Shown: positions 50,968 through 59,841, counted from the first letter of the stretch. The stretch is DNA of 64,000 bases from Scatomonas sp963930955 (GCA_963930955.1 OZ006967.1:2813257-2877256); one strand, 5' to 3'. Numbers and translations: made by a program. The notes: generated from the sequence alone by a model not told the origin.

Positions 50968-51720
50968 TTAATACAGTTCACAGGATCTGTAATCCAAGCA
51001 GACTTTTTCCAACATAGATTCGATTCCGGTCAGCATGGAGGTTTCCAAGGCCTTGGCGTGCTGCGGACAGATTTTTACACAACGCATACAGCCGATACAC
51101 TTTGTTGTATCAATTTTTCCGGCATCTGCTGTATCAATGGCCATAGCAGGACATTGTGCCGCACATTGGCCGCACTGAATACAGGCATCCCCGGTCTGAG
51201 GTACTATGCCGCCGCCGGATTTTTTGTATGGGCGGTTGCCTGGGATGCATCCGGCTTTTTCTCCTTTCCGCAGCCGCTCCTGGATCTTTTGACCGAAGCC
51301 TTTCAGAATTGCTTGATCTTCCGCGTCAGGGCGGCCCGCAGCAAAACGCCGTACAATAGAATGTTCCGCAACGGCGGCTACTGCTGCCGTGATCTGGAAT
51401 CCAGATGCTTTCGCCAGATCTTCCAGTTCTGCTAACGTGTCCTCATAGGCACGGTTTCCATAAACGCAGACCAAAACTGCATGTGCACGGTTTCCGTGTA
51501 CTTTCCGGATTCGCTCTGCTGCAAGTCCCGGAACCCGACCGCCATAGGACGGCACGGCAATTACCGTTACGTCCTCCGGCTGAAAGACAACGCTGGAAAA
51601 ATCTGTTTTCGCATTGGTAAGATCCACGACCCGTGATGCAGTGCCCCAAGCAGCAGTCAGAGCTGCTGTGACCTTTTCCGTGCCGCCCGTGGGGCTGAAA
51701 ATCATAGATGTGTAGTTCAT
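50968..51720 (-). CDS. EFR1-type flavodoxin-ferredoxin fusion
   Basis: A 250-residue electron-transfer protein. The N-terminal flavodoxin-like domain has the FMN loop SMIFSPTGGTEKV and PSYGGRVP. The C-terminal 2[4Fe-4S] ferredoxin has CIQCGQCAAQCPAMAID and CIGCMRCVKICPQHA. The start at 51720 has GAAAGGAG. It lies in a cluster behind an Rrf2 regulator and a DUF1638 gene, suggesting a redox-linked function. Confidence 0.9.
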   Translation of the reverse strand: MNYTSMIFSPTGGTEKVTAALTAAWGTASRVVDLTNAKTDFSSVVFQPEDVTVIAVPSYGGRVPGLAAERIRKVHGNRAHAVLVCVYGNRAYEDTLAELEDLAKASGFQITAAVAAVAEHSIVRRFAAGRPDAEDQAILKGFGQKIQERLRKGEKAGCIPGNRPYKKSGGGIVPQTGDACIQCGQCAAQCPAMAIDTADAGKIDTTKCIGCMRCVKICPQHAKALETSMLTGIESMLEKVCLDYRSCELY

Positions 51721-51781
51721 AAGAAACTCCTTTCTCACAGATCCTGATAGAGGATCCGTATTGCAAAGTATTTGTGCAGCG

Positions 51782-52473
51782 TCAGTATACACGGACGCTG
51801 CTCAGGCCGAAGTCCTGTTCTGTCATCTCCTGTCCAGACTCCAACACAACAAATTGCGCATCCCACTGACCGGAAACTAACTTTTCCAGGATACGGTTGC
51901 TGCCCTCCACATACCCCAGGGAACAGCGGATCAGGTCTGCGTTTTTTTGCGCTTCGATTACATATTCTTCCGAATAGCAATCATATACGCCAGTATCGAT
52001 GATGTCTGCATTGGTATAATTCTGGAACCATGATCCAAAAATCGATGTCCCAAATTCCATGCCATAAGTCCGGCAGATTTCTTCCTTCATACTTTCTAGA
52101 CTGTATGCGCCTGTATCACAGTCACGGAAATACATATGACCTGCTTCTTTCAGATTTCCATGAGGCGTGTCATCCGTATGGAGCAGAAGAGTAATGCAAT
52201 CGTCCACTTTTGGAATGACCACACGTCTGGAAAGGGGAATGTGATTCCAGGAACCTCCGCAATAGCCCATGGCAACCAGTACCGTTTCGCAGCCGGGGGA
52301 AGAGCATCCAAAGTCTCCAGGATACTGCTTCGCATCCGCTTTGGTTCTGCGTGGAGCCGCCGATCCAGGTTCACCACAGGAAATCGGGTATGCATTTTTG
52401 TTTGTGCTGCTTCCACTTCCAGTTCCATGCGGTCCCGCATTATGTCATAGTTAGAAGGACGTACTCGTTTCAT
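51782..52473 (-). pseudogene. DUF1638 gene with a one-base frameshift
   Basis: From ATG 52473 (AGAGGAAA site) the frame encodes MKRVRPSNYDIMRDRMELEV... up to LETLDALPP near 52295. The homologous continuation (ETVLVAMGYCGGSWNHIPLS then VVIPKVDDCITLLLHTDD, ending at 51782) lies in another frame. Adding one C to the run of five (52295-52299 on the plus strand as G) joins them as LDALPPGCETVLVAMGYCGG. So one base is missing from a homopolymer. This is a broken gene, a phase-variable gene or a sequencing error. DUF1638 function is unknown, sometimes seen near corrinoid methyltransferases. Confidence 0.8.
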
Positions 52474-52495
52474 CGTTGGTTTCCTCTTTCTTTGT

Positions 52496-52518
52496 ACTGT
52501 AATCAAAATAGTTACAGT
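52496..52518. promoter_or_regulatory. Rrf2 operator candidate, site 1
   Basis: ACTGTAA (52496-52502) and TTACAGT (52512-52518) form a perfect inverted repeat with 9 bp between. It lies in the 67-bp gap between the Rrf2 gene and the DUF1638 gene, where it would control the latter and the flavodoxin operon. Confidence 0.72.
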
Positions 52519-52540
52519 GCAGGCATAAATATATAATGCA

Positions 52541-52966
52541 TTATAGATGCCGTGCAATATGATCTGCCACATCTTTCAGCGTGTATGTCTCCAATGTCTG
52601 TTCCATAGCAGTCTGGGCATCCCGCAGGGGTGCCTCCATGGCTTCCCGGATATTCCTCCCAATAGGGCAGTTGGGATTGGGATTCGCATGAAAGTCAAAG
52701 AGCGGCGCATCCGATTTTTTCTGTACAGCCAGATAAATCTCCCGCAATGTAATTTCTGCCGCAGGTTTTGCAAGATGGCAGCCGGGGACACCGTTTTGCG
52801 TTTCAATAAGTCCTGCCCGCTTCAGGGAGGACATTAATTGGCGGATGACCACAGGATTGGTGCCAACGCTCAAAGCCATCAATTCCGATGTAGAAGGCTG
52901 CGTTTTGTTTAGTTCAATTAAGGCCAGCATATGTACTGCTACTGGAAATCGTGTATTGATCCTCAT
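52541..52966 (-). CDS. Rrf2-family transcriptional regulator
   Basis: A 141-residue winged-helix regulator, MRINTRFPVAVHMLALIELN, with recognition helix TNPVVIRQLMSSLKRAGLI and GVPGCHLAKPAAEITLREIY. It has two cysteines (PGC and NCPIG) rather than the three that hold an iron-sulfur cluster in IscR/NsrR, so it resembles YwnA/CymR-type regulators. First gene of the cluster and probably autoregulated through the site at 52977-52997. Confidence 0.9.
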   Translation of the reverse strand: MRINTRFPVAVHMLALIELNKTQPSTSELMALSVGTNPVVIRQLMSSLKRAGLIETQNGVPGCHLAKPAAEITLREIYLAVQKKSDAPLFDFHANPNPNCPIGRNIREAMEAPLRDAQTAMEQTLETYTLKDVADHIARHL

Positions 52967-52976
52967 ATTCCCTCAC

Positions 52977-53013
52977 CTGTATTTATTATAGTTACAGATC
53001 CCTTTTTTGTCAA
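52977..53013 (-). promoter_or_regulatory. rrf2 promoter with operator site 2
   Basis: TTGACA (53013-53008) and TATAAT (52990-52985) on the minus strand, 17-bp spacer. CTGTAT (52977-52982) and TTACAG (52992-52997) surround the -10 with the same 9-bp spacing as site 1. The mobile element begins only about 20 bp beyond the -35. Confidence 0.82.
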
Positions 53014-53034
53014 TCTTTATTATCCAATAAAGTA

Positions 53035-53054
53035 CAGTTTACAAGGGACTACAC
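53035..53054 (+). repeat. Left terminal inverted repeat of the element
   Basis: Twenty bases, one mismatch to the complement of 60629-60648. It lies 33 bp from the recombinase stop codon and is probably its binding site. Confidence 0.8.
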
Positions 53055-53087
53055 AGGGTAGGTATCTGACGGGAGGGGTGCCGCCAG

Positions 53088-54599
53088 TCAGATTTTCCAT
53101 GTGATGTTCAAGCTGTCGCTTGTGGCGGCTATGGTGGTGATCATCAAATCCACCACACGCCGCTTGTCATCAAAAGATACATTCTCCCAGGTATCGAGGT
53201 AGCCGGAAATCTGGCTGACCTGTTCCGGGCTGATGGCCTCCACAGTCAACTCCGCTATCCTTGCCAGAAGTTCCTGCTTGCGCCCGTCCAGTTCCGCTAT
53301 CTTCACATTCACATAGGAGAACAGGACATTGTTTGCCCCCGTCAGACTGTCCACCAGCTTTTCAATCTCGCTGTCTACATGGGCAAGTTCCACTTGCAGG
53401 GCGGTGATTTTCGGGTTTGCCTTTGCCGCTTTCTTTTTTCCTGTCAGCGTCTTGTAGCTTGCCAGCTTCTTTACCATCTGCTGATAAACAACCGCTTCCA
53501 GTTCCGAAGTGATGATTTTCCCACAGCCAGGACAGCTTTTATTGTCCAGCCGTTTCGTGCAGCGGAGATACTGTTTGCCGGAGGGATTGTAGATACTCAT
53601 AAGAGCATACCCGCAATTCCCGCACTTGATTTTTCCTGCCAGCCATGTGTGGGTGGCTTTCCGGGCAGACTGGATTTTCATGTTGTTCATCAGCTTCTTG
53701 CGGCAGGTCAGCCAGGTGTCGGAGGGGACGATACCCTCATGGGGAGCCAGTACCAGCATTTGGTCTTTTAAGTCGTTTTTCTTGCTGGCCTTTACATCTC
53801 GCCCTTGATACAGATAGCAGCCGTTCATGCCCGTAAAATCGGCAACGTCATTGACAATGACTGTACCTTGACTTTTGAAAAATTCGTACACATCAAGGTC
53901 TGCCTGCACATAGACAGGATTGCGTAACATCTGCGCCAGCGTGGGGCGTATCAGCTCTTTGCCATGGAACAAAATCCCCTGTTCGGCAAAGTACCGGGTA
54001 ATGTCCCCGTAGGAAGTTGTGGGCTGGGCGTACATCTCAAACATCAGCCGGATATTGGCCGCTTCCTCCGGGTTTACCACCAGCTTCTTTGTGTTGATAC
54101 CGTCCATCTTGATAGGCTCCGTATGGAAGCCGTAAGGGGCTTTCCCGCCCATCTTAAAGCCCCGCTGACTGCGGGAGTAGTAAGCGTCCGTTACCCGCTT
54201 CTGTATCGTTTCCCGTTCAAGCTGGGCGAACACGATACAGATATTCAGCATGGCCCGTCCCATCGGCGTGGAGGTATCAAACTTTTCCGTAGAGGACACA
54301 AACTCCACATTGTACTGCTGGAACAGCTCCATCATGTTGGCAAAGTCCAGAATGGAACGGCTGATACGGTCGAGCTTGTAAACCACGACCTTTGCAATCA
54401 AGCCCCGCTTGATGTCCCGCACCAGTTCTTGAAACTTCGGACGGTCTGTGTTCTTGCCGCTGTACCCTTTGTCTGTGTATTCCTTGCAGTTACCGCCTTT
54501 CAACTCGTATTTGCAAAATTCAATCTGGCTTTCAATGGAAATGCTGTCCTTTTTGTCTACCGATTGTCTTGCATAGATTGCGTCTATCCGATTGTTCAT
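53088..54599 (-). CDS. Large serine recombinase (TnpX/integrase type)
   Basis: Site-specific recombinase of 503 residues. The resolvase domain starts IDAIYARQSVDKKDSISIES with catalytic Ser 13; VVYKLDRISRSILDFANMME and TPMGRAMLNICIVFAQLERE follow. A recombinase domain (PYGFHTEP, GDITRYFAEQGI), a zinc ribbon (CGNCGYAL, then RCTKR and CPGC) and a coiled coil follow. It would integrate and excise the element. Upstream at the 5' side lies the relaxase module. Confidence 0.93.
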   Translation of the reverse strand: MNNRIDAIYARQSVDKKDSISIESQIEFCKYELKGGNCKEYTDKGYSGKNTDRPKFQELVRDIKRGLIAKVVVYKLDRISRSILDFANMMELFQQYNVEFVSSTEKFDTSTPMGRAMLNICIVFAQLERETIQKRVTDAYYSRSQRGFKMGGKAPYGFHTEPIKMDGINTKKLVVNPEEAANIRLMFEMYAQPTTSYGDITRYFAEQGILFHGKELIRPTLAQMLRNPVYVQADLDVYEFFKSQGTVIVNDVADFTGMNGCYLYQGRDVKASKKNDLKDQMLVLAPHEGIVPSDTWLTCRKKLMNNMKIQSARKATHTWLAGKIKCGNCGYALMSIYNPSGKQYLRCTKRLDNKSCPGCGKIITSELEAVVYQQMVKKLASYKTLTGKKKAAKANPKITALQVELAHVDSEIEKLVDSLTGANNVLFSYVNVKIAELDGRKQELLARIAELTVEAISPEQVSQISGYLDTWENVSFDDKRRVVDLMITTIAATSDSLNITWKI

Positions 54600-54693
54600 A
54601 TTGTCGCTCCTTTTCTTAAAAAAGAAACGGAGCTGCTGACAGTTCTATTATACCGCCAGCAGCCCCGCAAATCAATGATGGGTTTGGAAAACC

Positions 54694-54906
54694 TTATGTC
54701 CCGGCTTCCTCACTCTCCCGCTTGTCGGCGTACTTGCGGAACACCTCATAAAGCTGCTGTTCCAGTTCCCGGCGTTTGGCTGCTTCCTGTTCCGGCGTGA
54801 ACACCGGGGAGAGATTTTCCAGTGTGATTTCCTTTCCCTGAAAAGTCACGATTTCGATTTCCTTTTTGTATCTGATATTACTTATAAGATCACCTTTCCT
54901 TTCCAT
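54694..54906 (-). CDS. Small hypothetical protein beside the relaxase
   Basis: A 70-residue protein, IEIVTFQGKEITLENLSPVF then a charged helix TPEQEAAKRRELEQQLYEVF. It overlaps the relaxase by 17 bp. Such short proteins recur in this module of gut Firmicute elements; function unknown, possibly an accessory to the relaxase. Confidence 0.75.
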   Translation of the reverse strand: MERKGDLISNIRYKKEIEIVTFQGKEITLENLSPVFTPEQEAAKRRELEQQLYEVFRKYADKRESEEAGT

Positions 54907-55834
54907 GCTGCCGCTGTTGCCGTTTCAGTTCCGCTAAAATCTCCGGCGGGATACGGTCAACCAGCCGCCGCATATCGTCCAGTTCGCTTTTTAACTTCGC
55001 CCGTTCCATCGTGTCATTCATCTTGCCTTTTTCGCTGGCCTTTGCCCTGACTTCCAGCTTTTCATTTTCCGCTAACAAGTCATTGATTGTGACCTTGTAT
55101 TTTTTCAGTTGCCCGGAGAAGTTCTCCATCTGCGGAAACCACTTTTTCAGCATGGAGAGGGCTTCCTCTTTCTTCTTTCCGGCGTTCAGCGGGGTAATGC
55201 CGGAGAGAACCGCTTCAATGGCCCTCGCCTGTTTGGAGAGGTTGACCGCCTGTTTGAACAGCCGGGTGGGGATATGCTTCCGGCCCGTCTTGCTGGCGCT
55301 TTCCCCACGCTCCAGGTCGGGGTACTGCTCCACCATACAGGCGTGAAAATCGTCCTGCCACTTCGTCAGATTGGCCCGGTTGCCGATAATTTCTTTGGCG
55401 CACAGGCGGTTGTCCTTTGTCAGCGGCACAAAGACCAAGTGCAGATGGGGCGTTTTTTCATCCATGTGTACCATAGCCGAAACGATGTTCTCCCGGCCCA
55501 CCCGGTCAATGAGGAAGTCCGCCGCCCTCTGGAAGTAGGCCGCTATCTCCTTTGGGGACTTGCCCTTGAAAAACTCCGGGCTGGCGGTAATCAGCGTGTC
55601 CACAAACCGAGTGCTGTCCTTGCGGGTGCGGCATCTGGCCTGCTCGATGCGGCTCTGAATGAAATGGTAGTAGCGGCCATCCGGCTTGACGATGTGGAAA
55701 TTGTACTTGCTCCGGCTGGTGTCAATGTCCGGGTTGCTGGCGTACTGCTCCTTTTTCCGTTCATGGTGGGCTTCCAGCGGCCCCGCCGGGTGGCCCTTGT
55801 GCTTCTCAAATCGCAAAATTGCGTGTTGTGCCAT
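54890..55834 (-). CDS. MobV-family relaxase (Pre/Mob)
   Basis: A 314-residue nickase that would start conjugal transfer. Motif SKYNFHIVKPDGRYYHF and the metal-binding HMDEKTPHLHLVFVPLTKDN identify the MOBV group, with KEIIGNRANLTKWQDDFHAC after. The C-terminal part is a coiled coil (LAENEKLEVRAKASEK, LKSELDDMRRLV). The nucleophile is probably near the N-terminus. A candidate oriT lies just upstream. Confidence 0.92.
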   Translation of the reverse strand: MAQHAILRFEKHKGHPAGPLEAHHERKKEQYASNPDIDTSRSKYNFHIVKPDGRYYHFIQSRIEQARCRTRKDSTRFVDTLITASPEFFKGKSPKEIAAYFQRAADFLIDRVGRENIVSAMVHMDEKTPHLHLVFVPLTKDNRLCAKEIIGNRANLTKWQDDFHACMVEQYPDLERGESASKTGRKHIPTRLFKQAVNLSKQARAIEAVLSGITPLNAGKKKEEALSMLKKWFPQMENFSGQLKKYKVTINDLLAENEKLEVRAKASEKGKMNDTMERAKLKSELDDMRRLVDRIPPEILAELKRQQRQHGKER

Positions 55835-55848
55835 TGAACTCCTTTCCC

Positions 55849-55912
55849 CATTCCATTCCTTTCCGGCGGGTTTTCCCGCCGAAAATATCTCTGATAGGAT
55901 TGGAATGGAATG
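55849..55912. other. Candidate origin of transfer
   Basis: Just upstream of the relaxase start, CATTCCATTCC (55849-55859) pairs with GGAATGGAATG (55902-55912). Inside, CGGCGGG (55864-55870) pairs with CCCGCCG (55875-55881). Position and nested repeats suit an oriT, but no nick-site consensus was recognised. Confidence 0.45.
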
Positions 55913-56007
55913 AATGTAAATAGATGGTTTTAATCTCTGTATTTCTATATACCGTCAGATTTCCGTACTTCAAGAGGATTGATTTTCGTACTCGCCAAGT
56001 ACGGTTT

Positions 56008-56403
56008 TCAGCCCTCCGGCGTACCATAACCGGATTTCTTGAAGTCGGTGTTTGGAACCGCTTCATAGGATTTCGGGTAAATGCGGTTGGGTTTTCCACA
56101 GCCCTGTTTCTGGATTTCCACCAGCCCCGCATACTGCAACTCCCGCAGGGTGTTGACCGCTTTCTGCCGCCCGCAGCGGAGCAAAGCGACCACCTCGCAG
56201 ATGGGGTAGTACAGGTAGACCCGCCCGTACTCGTCCGCCCAGCCGTTCTTCCGGGACAACTCCGCCCGGCGCAGGACAAAGGCATACAGCACCTTCGCTT
56301 CGTTGCTCAAGGGCTGGAATGTGGGTGCTTCAAAAAGGAAATTGGGGAGCCGGGTGAAACTGAACGCCTTTTCCGGCTGGTGAATATAAATCGTGTTTGT
56401 CAT
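56008..56403 (-). CDS. RepA-like replication initiator, short
   Basis: A 131-residue protein, NTIYIHQPEKAFSFTRLPNF then FEAPTFQPLSNEAKVLYAFV, matching the N-terminal winged-helix domain of RepA_N-type initiators. The family is usually more than 250 residues, so this is short; a second domain is missing or split off. After the stop, other frames contain stretches that look like a continuation (LEVRKSD), which hints at decay. Confidence 0.78.
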   Translation of the reverse strand: MTNTIYIHQPEKAFSFTRLPNFLFEAPTFQPLSNEAKVLYAFVLRRAELSRKNGWADEYGRVYLYYPICEVVALLRCGRQKAVNTLRELQYAGLVEIQKQGCGKPNRIYPKSYEAVPNTDFKKSGYGTPEG

Positions 56404-56514
56404 AGCGTGTTTTGTGGACGGTTAGAGGCCCGTTTTCCGGGGCGAATGATAAATGATACCAGCCGCCCCGGTTGAGGGCTTGCGGAGCCTTGCAAATCAA
56501 GGCTTTTCCCGCTC

Positions 56515-56928
56515 TTAACTGTCCACAGCAGACCTCCTTTTCCGTTCACTTTCTGTTTTCTGCCGCCTGTGAACTCTGGCGGCGCAGTCCGGGCAGTATT
56601 TGCCCCGGTTGGACTTCGGGACGAACACACCGCCGCACTCCGCACAGCGTTTCAAGTCCCTGTCCCGGTAAATCTCCGCTTCCAGCGTCCTGTCCAGCGG
56701 CAAGACCGCCCAGCGGAACCACTTGCAGCAGACGGAGAACGAAATCATCTGCGGACAGGCGCAGGTGTCGCCATCGTCCAGCGCAAGGCAGTTTCCGTCC
56801 TCGCAGTTGCAGCACTCCCGGCGTATCAGGCCGCTGGCTCGTCTCTTCTGGGGCGGGGTTATGCGGTAGGGGGAGCCGTCCGGCCTGTGTTCCAGCGGCG
56901 GCAGGTGTTGATAGGGTCTTTTGCTCAT
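56515..56928 (-). CDS. Cysteine-rich VLP-type protein
   Basis: A 137-residue protein with about twelve cysteines, including ECCNCEDGNCLALDDGDTCA, SFSVCCKWFRWAVLPLD, and a final zinc ribbon CAECGGVFVPKSNRGKYCPDC. It resembles cysteine-rich VLP proteins common in Tn1549-like elements. Role unknown, probably DNA or RNA binding. Confidence 0.83.
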   Translation of the reverse strand: MSKRPYQHLPPLEHRPDGSPYRITPPQKRRASGLIRRECCNCEDGNCLALDDGDTCACPQMISFSVCCKWFRWAVLPLDRTLEAEIYRDRDLKRCAECGGVFVPKSNRGKYCPDCAARVHRRQKTESERKRRSAVDS

Positions 56929-57156
56929 GCGTCCCTCCGTTTTCTTTGGCGTGTTCTGTTTCCAAGGTGCTTGTCCATCGATGAACTATCCCAAGTCTAC
57001 ACCTTTTTGACCGCCTGTGCCGTATATCCAAGAGGTAGGAAATCAGCCTGAAAAACTCCCTATTTCCACGCTCTCGGATTTGTGATATAATCAAAAAAAG
57101 ATAAAAGACAAATTCAGGTTTCTGGTCTTCTTGCACAAAATAAAGGAGGAGCTATT

Positions 57157-57420
57157 ATGCAAATTGTTTATATTCCAAGCGAATCAATGTCTGTTCAAGG
57201 TAAAAAAGATGAAATCTATAAAAGATATGGGAAAGACTGGAATATTAGAGAACAGGGAGGAGGTAACGGAAATTGGTTGTTGACCAGAAAAAGTGATGTG
57301 CTTGTAGATGGAAAAAGTTATCGTACTTTTGTACTTGAACACTACGGTAAATCCAAGCTGACAGCGAAGCTTGTTGATAAATTTCGTGAAGATGTAGCAA
57401 ATGGTAAAATAAAACTGTAA
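57157..57420 (+). CDS. AT-rich orphan gene of unknown function
   Basis: An 87-residue basic protein, MQIVYIPSESMSVQGKKDEI then GKDWNIREQGGGNGNWLLTR and FVLEHYGKSKLTAKLVDKFR. A GGAGGAG site precedes the ATG. Base composition is clearly richer in A+T than its neighbours, so it came from a different source. The gap 56929-57156 upstream shows no gene. I recognise no family. Confidence 0.7.
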   Translation: MQIVYIPSESMSVQGKKDEIYKRYGKDWNIREQGGGNGNWLLTRKSDVLVDGKSYRTFVLEHYGKSKLTAKLVDKFREDVANGKIKL

Positions 57421-57498
57421 ATGCCTATGCCGTTATGCTATGAGCATAGTACATAGCATAACGGCTTCTCTTTCGTTGAGCTAGCAAGGAGGGTGAAT

Positions 57499-58299
57499 AT
57501 GTCTTTATCCATACAAGAGCGATTAAAAGACCTACGTGTGGAGCGTGGCTTGACGCTGGGGCAGCTTGCGGAGCAGACCGGGCTTTCCAAGTCTGCGCTG
57601 GGCAGTTACGAAACGGAAGACTTCAAGGACATCAGCCACTATGCCCTTATCCGGCTGGCGAAGTTTTACGGTGTGACCGCTGATTATCTGCTGGGGCTGT
57701 CTGAAATGAAAAATCACCCAAACGCCGATCTTGCAGACCTGCGTTTGAGTGATGAAATGATTGACCTGCTGAAAAGCGGGAGGATAGACAATACCCTGCT
57801 GTGTGAGCTGGCGGCGCACCCGGATTTCCCCCGGCTGATGGCTGACCTTGAAATCTATGTGAACGGAACGGCACTGAAACAGGCGCAGGGTGCAAACGCC
57901 ATAGTGGACACGATGAGCGCAACTGTTATAAAAAAGCATAATCCTGGCATGAGTGATACGCAGTTAAGACAGCTTATCACCGCCCATATTGATGAGGACG
58001 AGTTTTGCCGCTATGTGATACAACGGGACATAAACGGGATTGCCCTTGCTCTGCGGGAAACACACAAGGACGATTTTTTCAGCGTCCCAGAGGATAACCC
58101 GCTAAAAGAAATGCTGGAAACTGCTGGTGAAATCGTCAGCCAGGACAGCGACACGGAACAAGCGTACTTGGCGTTTATCTGCAAACGGCTCAAGCTGAAT
58201 TTTAGGAAGCTGTCAGTAGAAGAACGGAAGTGGCTGAAAAAGATTGCGGAAAAATCCGACTTGCTGAAGAATCCAAAACCGCAGAGAGGACGAAGATAA
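57499..58299 (+). CDS. XRE-family helix-turn-helix regulator
   Basis: A 266-residue protein. The N-terminal Cro-like helix-turn-helix is LRVERGLTLGQLAEQTGLSK then SALGSYETEDFKDISHYALI. A long helical C-terminal domain follows (RLSDEMIDLLKSGRIDNTLL, VIQRDINGIALALRETHKDD), with basic end NPKPQRGRR. AAGGAGG precedes ATG 57499. Probably controls the element's genes. Confidence 0.88.
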   Translation: MSLSIQERLKDLRVERGLTLGQLAEQTGLSKSALGSYETEDFKDISHYALIRLAKFYGVTADYLLGLSEMKNHPNADLADLRLSDEMIDLLKSGRIDNTLLCELAAHPDFPRLMADLEIYVNGTALKQAQGANAIVDTMSATVIKKHNPGMSDTQLRQLITAHIDEDEFCRYVIQRDINGIALALRETHKDDFFSVPEDNPLKEMLETAGEIVSQDSDTEQAYLAFICKRLKLNFRKLSVEERKWLKKIAEKSDLLKNPKPQRGRR

Positions 58300-58351
58300 A
58301 AAATGCCTGAACGGCGGTTCTGGTTTTTCAGAACCACCATCCAGGCATTTT
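58300..58351. terminator. Bidirectional terminator between the XRE and efflux genes
   Basis: AAAATGCCTG (58300-58309) pairs with CAGGCATTTT (58342-58351), with a second pair GGTTCTG/CAGAACC inside. It ends both converging transcripts. Confidence 0.85.
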
Positions 58352-58379
58352 GTTTAGTAATAGAAAAAGGTGCAGTTGA

Positions 58380-59600
58380 TTATTGCGTATTGTCAATCTC
58401 TCTCAAACCGGGTAGTAAAAATACGGCAAGCGCAACGATGATAATGCCAATTCCGCAAATGACAAACCATTTCTCAACTCCCAGCCGCTCCGCCAGAGGC
58501 CCGGAAATGACAAGGCCAAACGGCATGGCGAGGGAAGCGGCGCTTGTCAGTAGAGAAAAAACTCTCCCCAGATATTCTGGTTTGACCGTTTCTTGAAAAA
58601 TCGCATTTTGCACACCGTAAAATGGAGCGGAAATTCCCATAACAGTACAGCACACAACAAAGACAAGAAATGCGTCTGGCGGCAAAAGCCCGGAGAGCAT
58701 ATTGCTAACGCCCATCAGGAGAACGGAAAGACCGATGGTGTACCGCCGTTTCTTAAAACCGCCCCAAATGCTCAGAATGACTCCGCCAAGCAGCATACCA
58801 ACCGCAAAAGCAATTTCAGCGGCAGAGGCATGGGCCGGTGTTCCTTTGAAGTATGACATACAGATGAGAGGAAAAAGCGTACTGATTGGCATATAAAAGA
58901 ACATATAAATTACACCAATCCAGAGCAGAGCAAAGAGGCCCCTGTTTTGCTTTAATACCACATACCCCTCTTTCATATCCTGTAAAAACTGTTGTCTTTT
59001 CGTTTCTGGACATAGTTCAGGCGTTGGTATGGACGAAATCGCAACAGTCACACAGGCAAGGATTGCACCCACAATATCTAACAATATAATTGCATTAAGA
59101 GGCCAAACAGCATATAAAAACGCTGCGGCAGCTGGACTGATAATCGCACTTACTGCTTGCATGGTCTGCGTGTAACCAGCGCATTTTGTAAGTTCCTCTT
59201 TTGGCACAATCATAGGTGTTGCTGCGCTGAATGCTGGAGAATGAAAAGCAGTTCCCGCACTTCGGATTAACAGGACAACCATAATAGACCATACGGGCAA
59301 TTCCATGTAAAACGCCACCAGCGCCAGAATACCGCCAGCGGCGGCAATTATCAAATCCGCACCAATCATTACGCTTTTACGGCTGTGCCGGTCAACAAAA
59401 GCACCTGCAAACGGGCCTAAACAGGCTTGCGGCAAAAATCCAATCAGTGTTGCCGCCGTCAATATGATTGCAGAATTAGTTTTCGCAACCAAATAAAAGA
59501 TAATGGCCATTTGCAAAATACCGCTGCTAATAAAGGATATTGCTTGTCCGGCAAGAAGTGTAAAATAAGTTTTTCTCCATGAATTGTTGTTTTGGGTCAT
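58380..59600 (-). CDS. Mef-like major facilitator efflux pump (macrolide type)
   Basis: A 406-residue, 12-helix transporter. It starts TQNNNSWRKTYFTLLAGQA and has FLPQACLGPFAGAFVDRHSR, VMIGADLIIAAAGGILALVA, PVWSIMVVLLIRSAGTAFHS, LTKCAGYTQTMQAVSAIISP and PEYLGRVFSLLTSAASLAMP. Much of this matches what I remember of MefA blocks, so macrolide efflux is likely; exact substrate is unproven. The usual ABC-F partner (Msr/Mel) is absent. ATG 59600 has AAGGAGG upstream. A leader with an attenuator lies before it. Confidence 0.82.
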   Translation of the reverse strand: MTQNNNSWRKTYFTLLAGQAISFISSGILQMAIIFYLVAKTNSAIILTAATLIGFLPQACLGPFAGAFVDRHSRKSVMIGADLIIAAAGGILALVAFYMELPVWSIMVVLLIRSAGTAFHSPAFSAATPMIVPKEELTKCAGYTQTMQAVSAIISPAAAAFLYAVWPLNAIILLDIVGAILACVTVAISSIPTPELCPETKRQQFLQDMKEGYVVLKQNRGLFALLWIGVIYMFFYMPISTLFPLICMSYFKGTPAHASAAEIAFAVGMLLGGVILSIWGGFKKRRYTIGLSVLLMGVSNMLSGLLPPDAFLVFVVCCTVMGISAPFYGVQNAIFQETVKPEYLGRVFSLLTSAASLAMPFGLVISGPLAERLGVEKWFVICGIGIIIVALAVFLLPGLREIDNTQ

Positions 59601-59651
59601 AATGCGAACCTCCTTTTTTATTGCATTGTTCCTTTGTTTCTGCAATAAAAA

Positions 59652-59686
59652 GCAGGCGTTGTCCCACAGAGAGGGCAGACGCCTGC
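59652..59686 (-). promoter_or_regulatory. Attenuator hairpin upstream of the efflux gene
   Basis: On the minus strand GCAGGCGT (59686-59679) pairs with ACGCCTGC (59659-59652), followed by TTTTTATT. It is a terminator about 50 nt before the efflux start, so read-through would be required for expression. A second stem, CACGA/TCGTG (59712-59738), lies upstream. Both are in the leader after the promoter at 59876. Confidence 0.8.
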
Positions 59687-59820
59687 ATAACAACAAAGCA
59701 CGAAAAAACACCACGATACAGTTCAAAGACTGCTCGTGTCAAACCTACGTGTTCCTTTGCATACGCACGCAAAAAAAGCCCACCATCATGTGGAAAGGTA
59801 CTTCTACTTTTTATTGCTTA

Positions 59821-59841
59821 TTAGCGTACACAAATTAACAC
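59821..59841 (-). CDS. Possible leader peptide (6 codons) controlling the efflux gene
   Basis: GTG at 59841 reads M-L-I-C-V-R then TAA, with GGAAGGAGG 7 nt upstream: a strong ribosome site ahead of a tiny frame, as in inducible resistance leaders. Another frame from 59789 (MMVGFFCVRMQRNT) has no ribosome site. The drug-stalling role is inference. Confidence 0.55.
   Translation of the reverse strand: MLICVR

Noticed and set aside
59527..59772. An 81-codon frame running through the efflux leader
   Set aside because: It would start at a TTG without a ribosome site and run across the attenuator and into the efflux gene in another frame.
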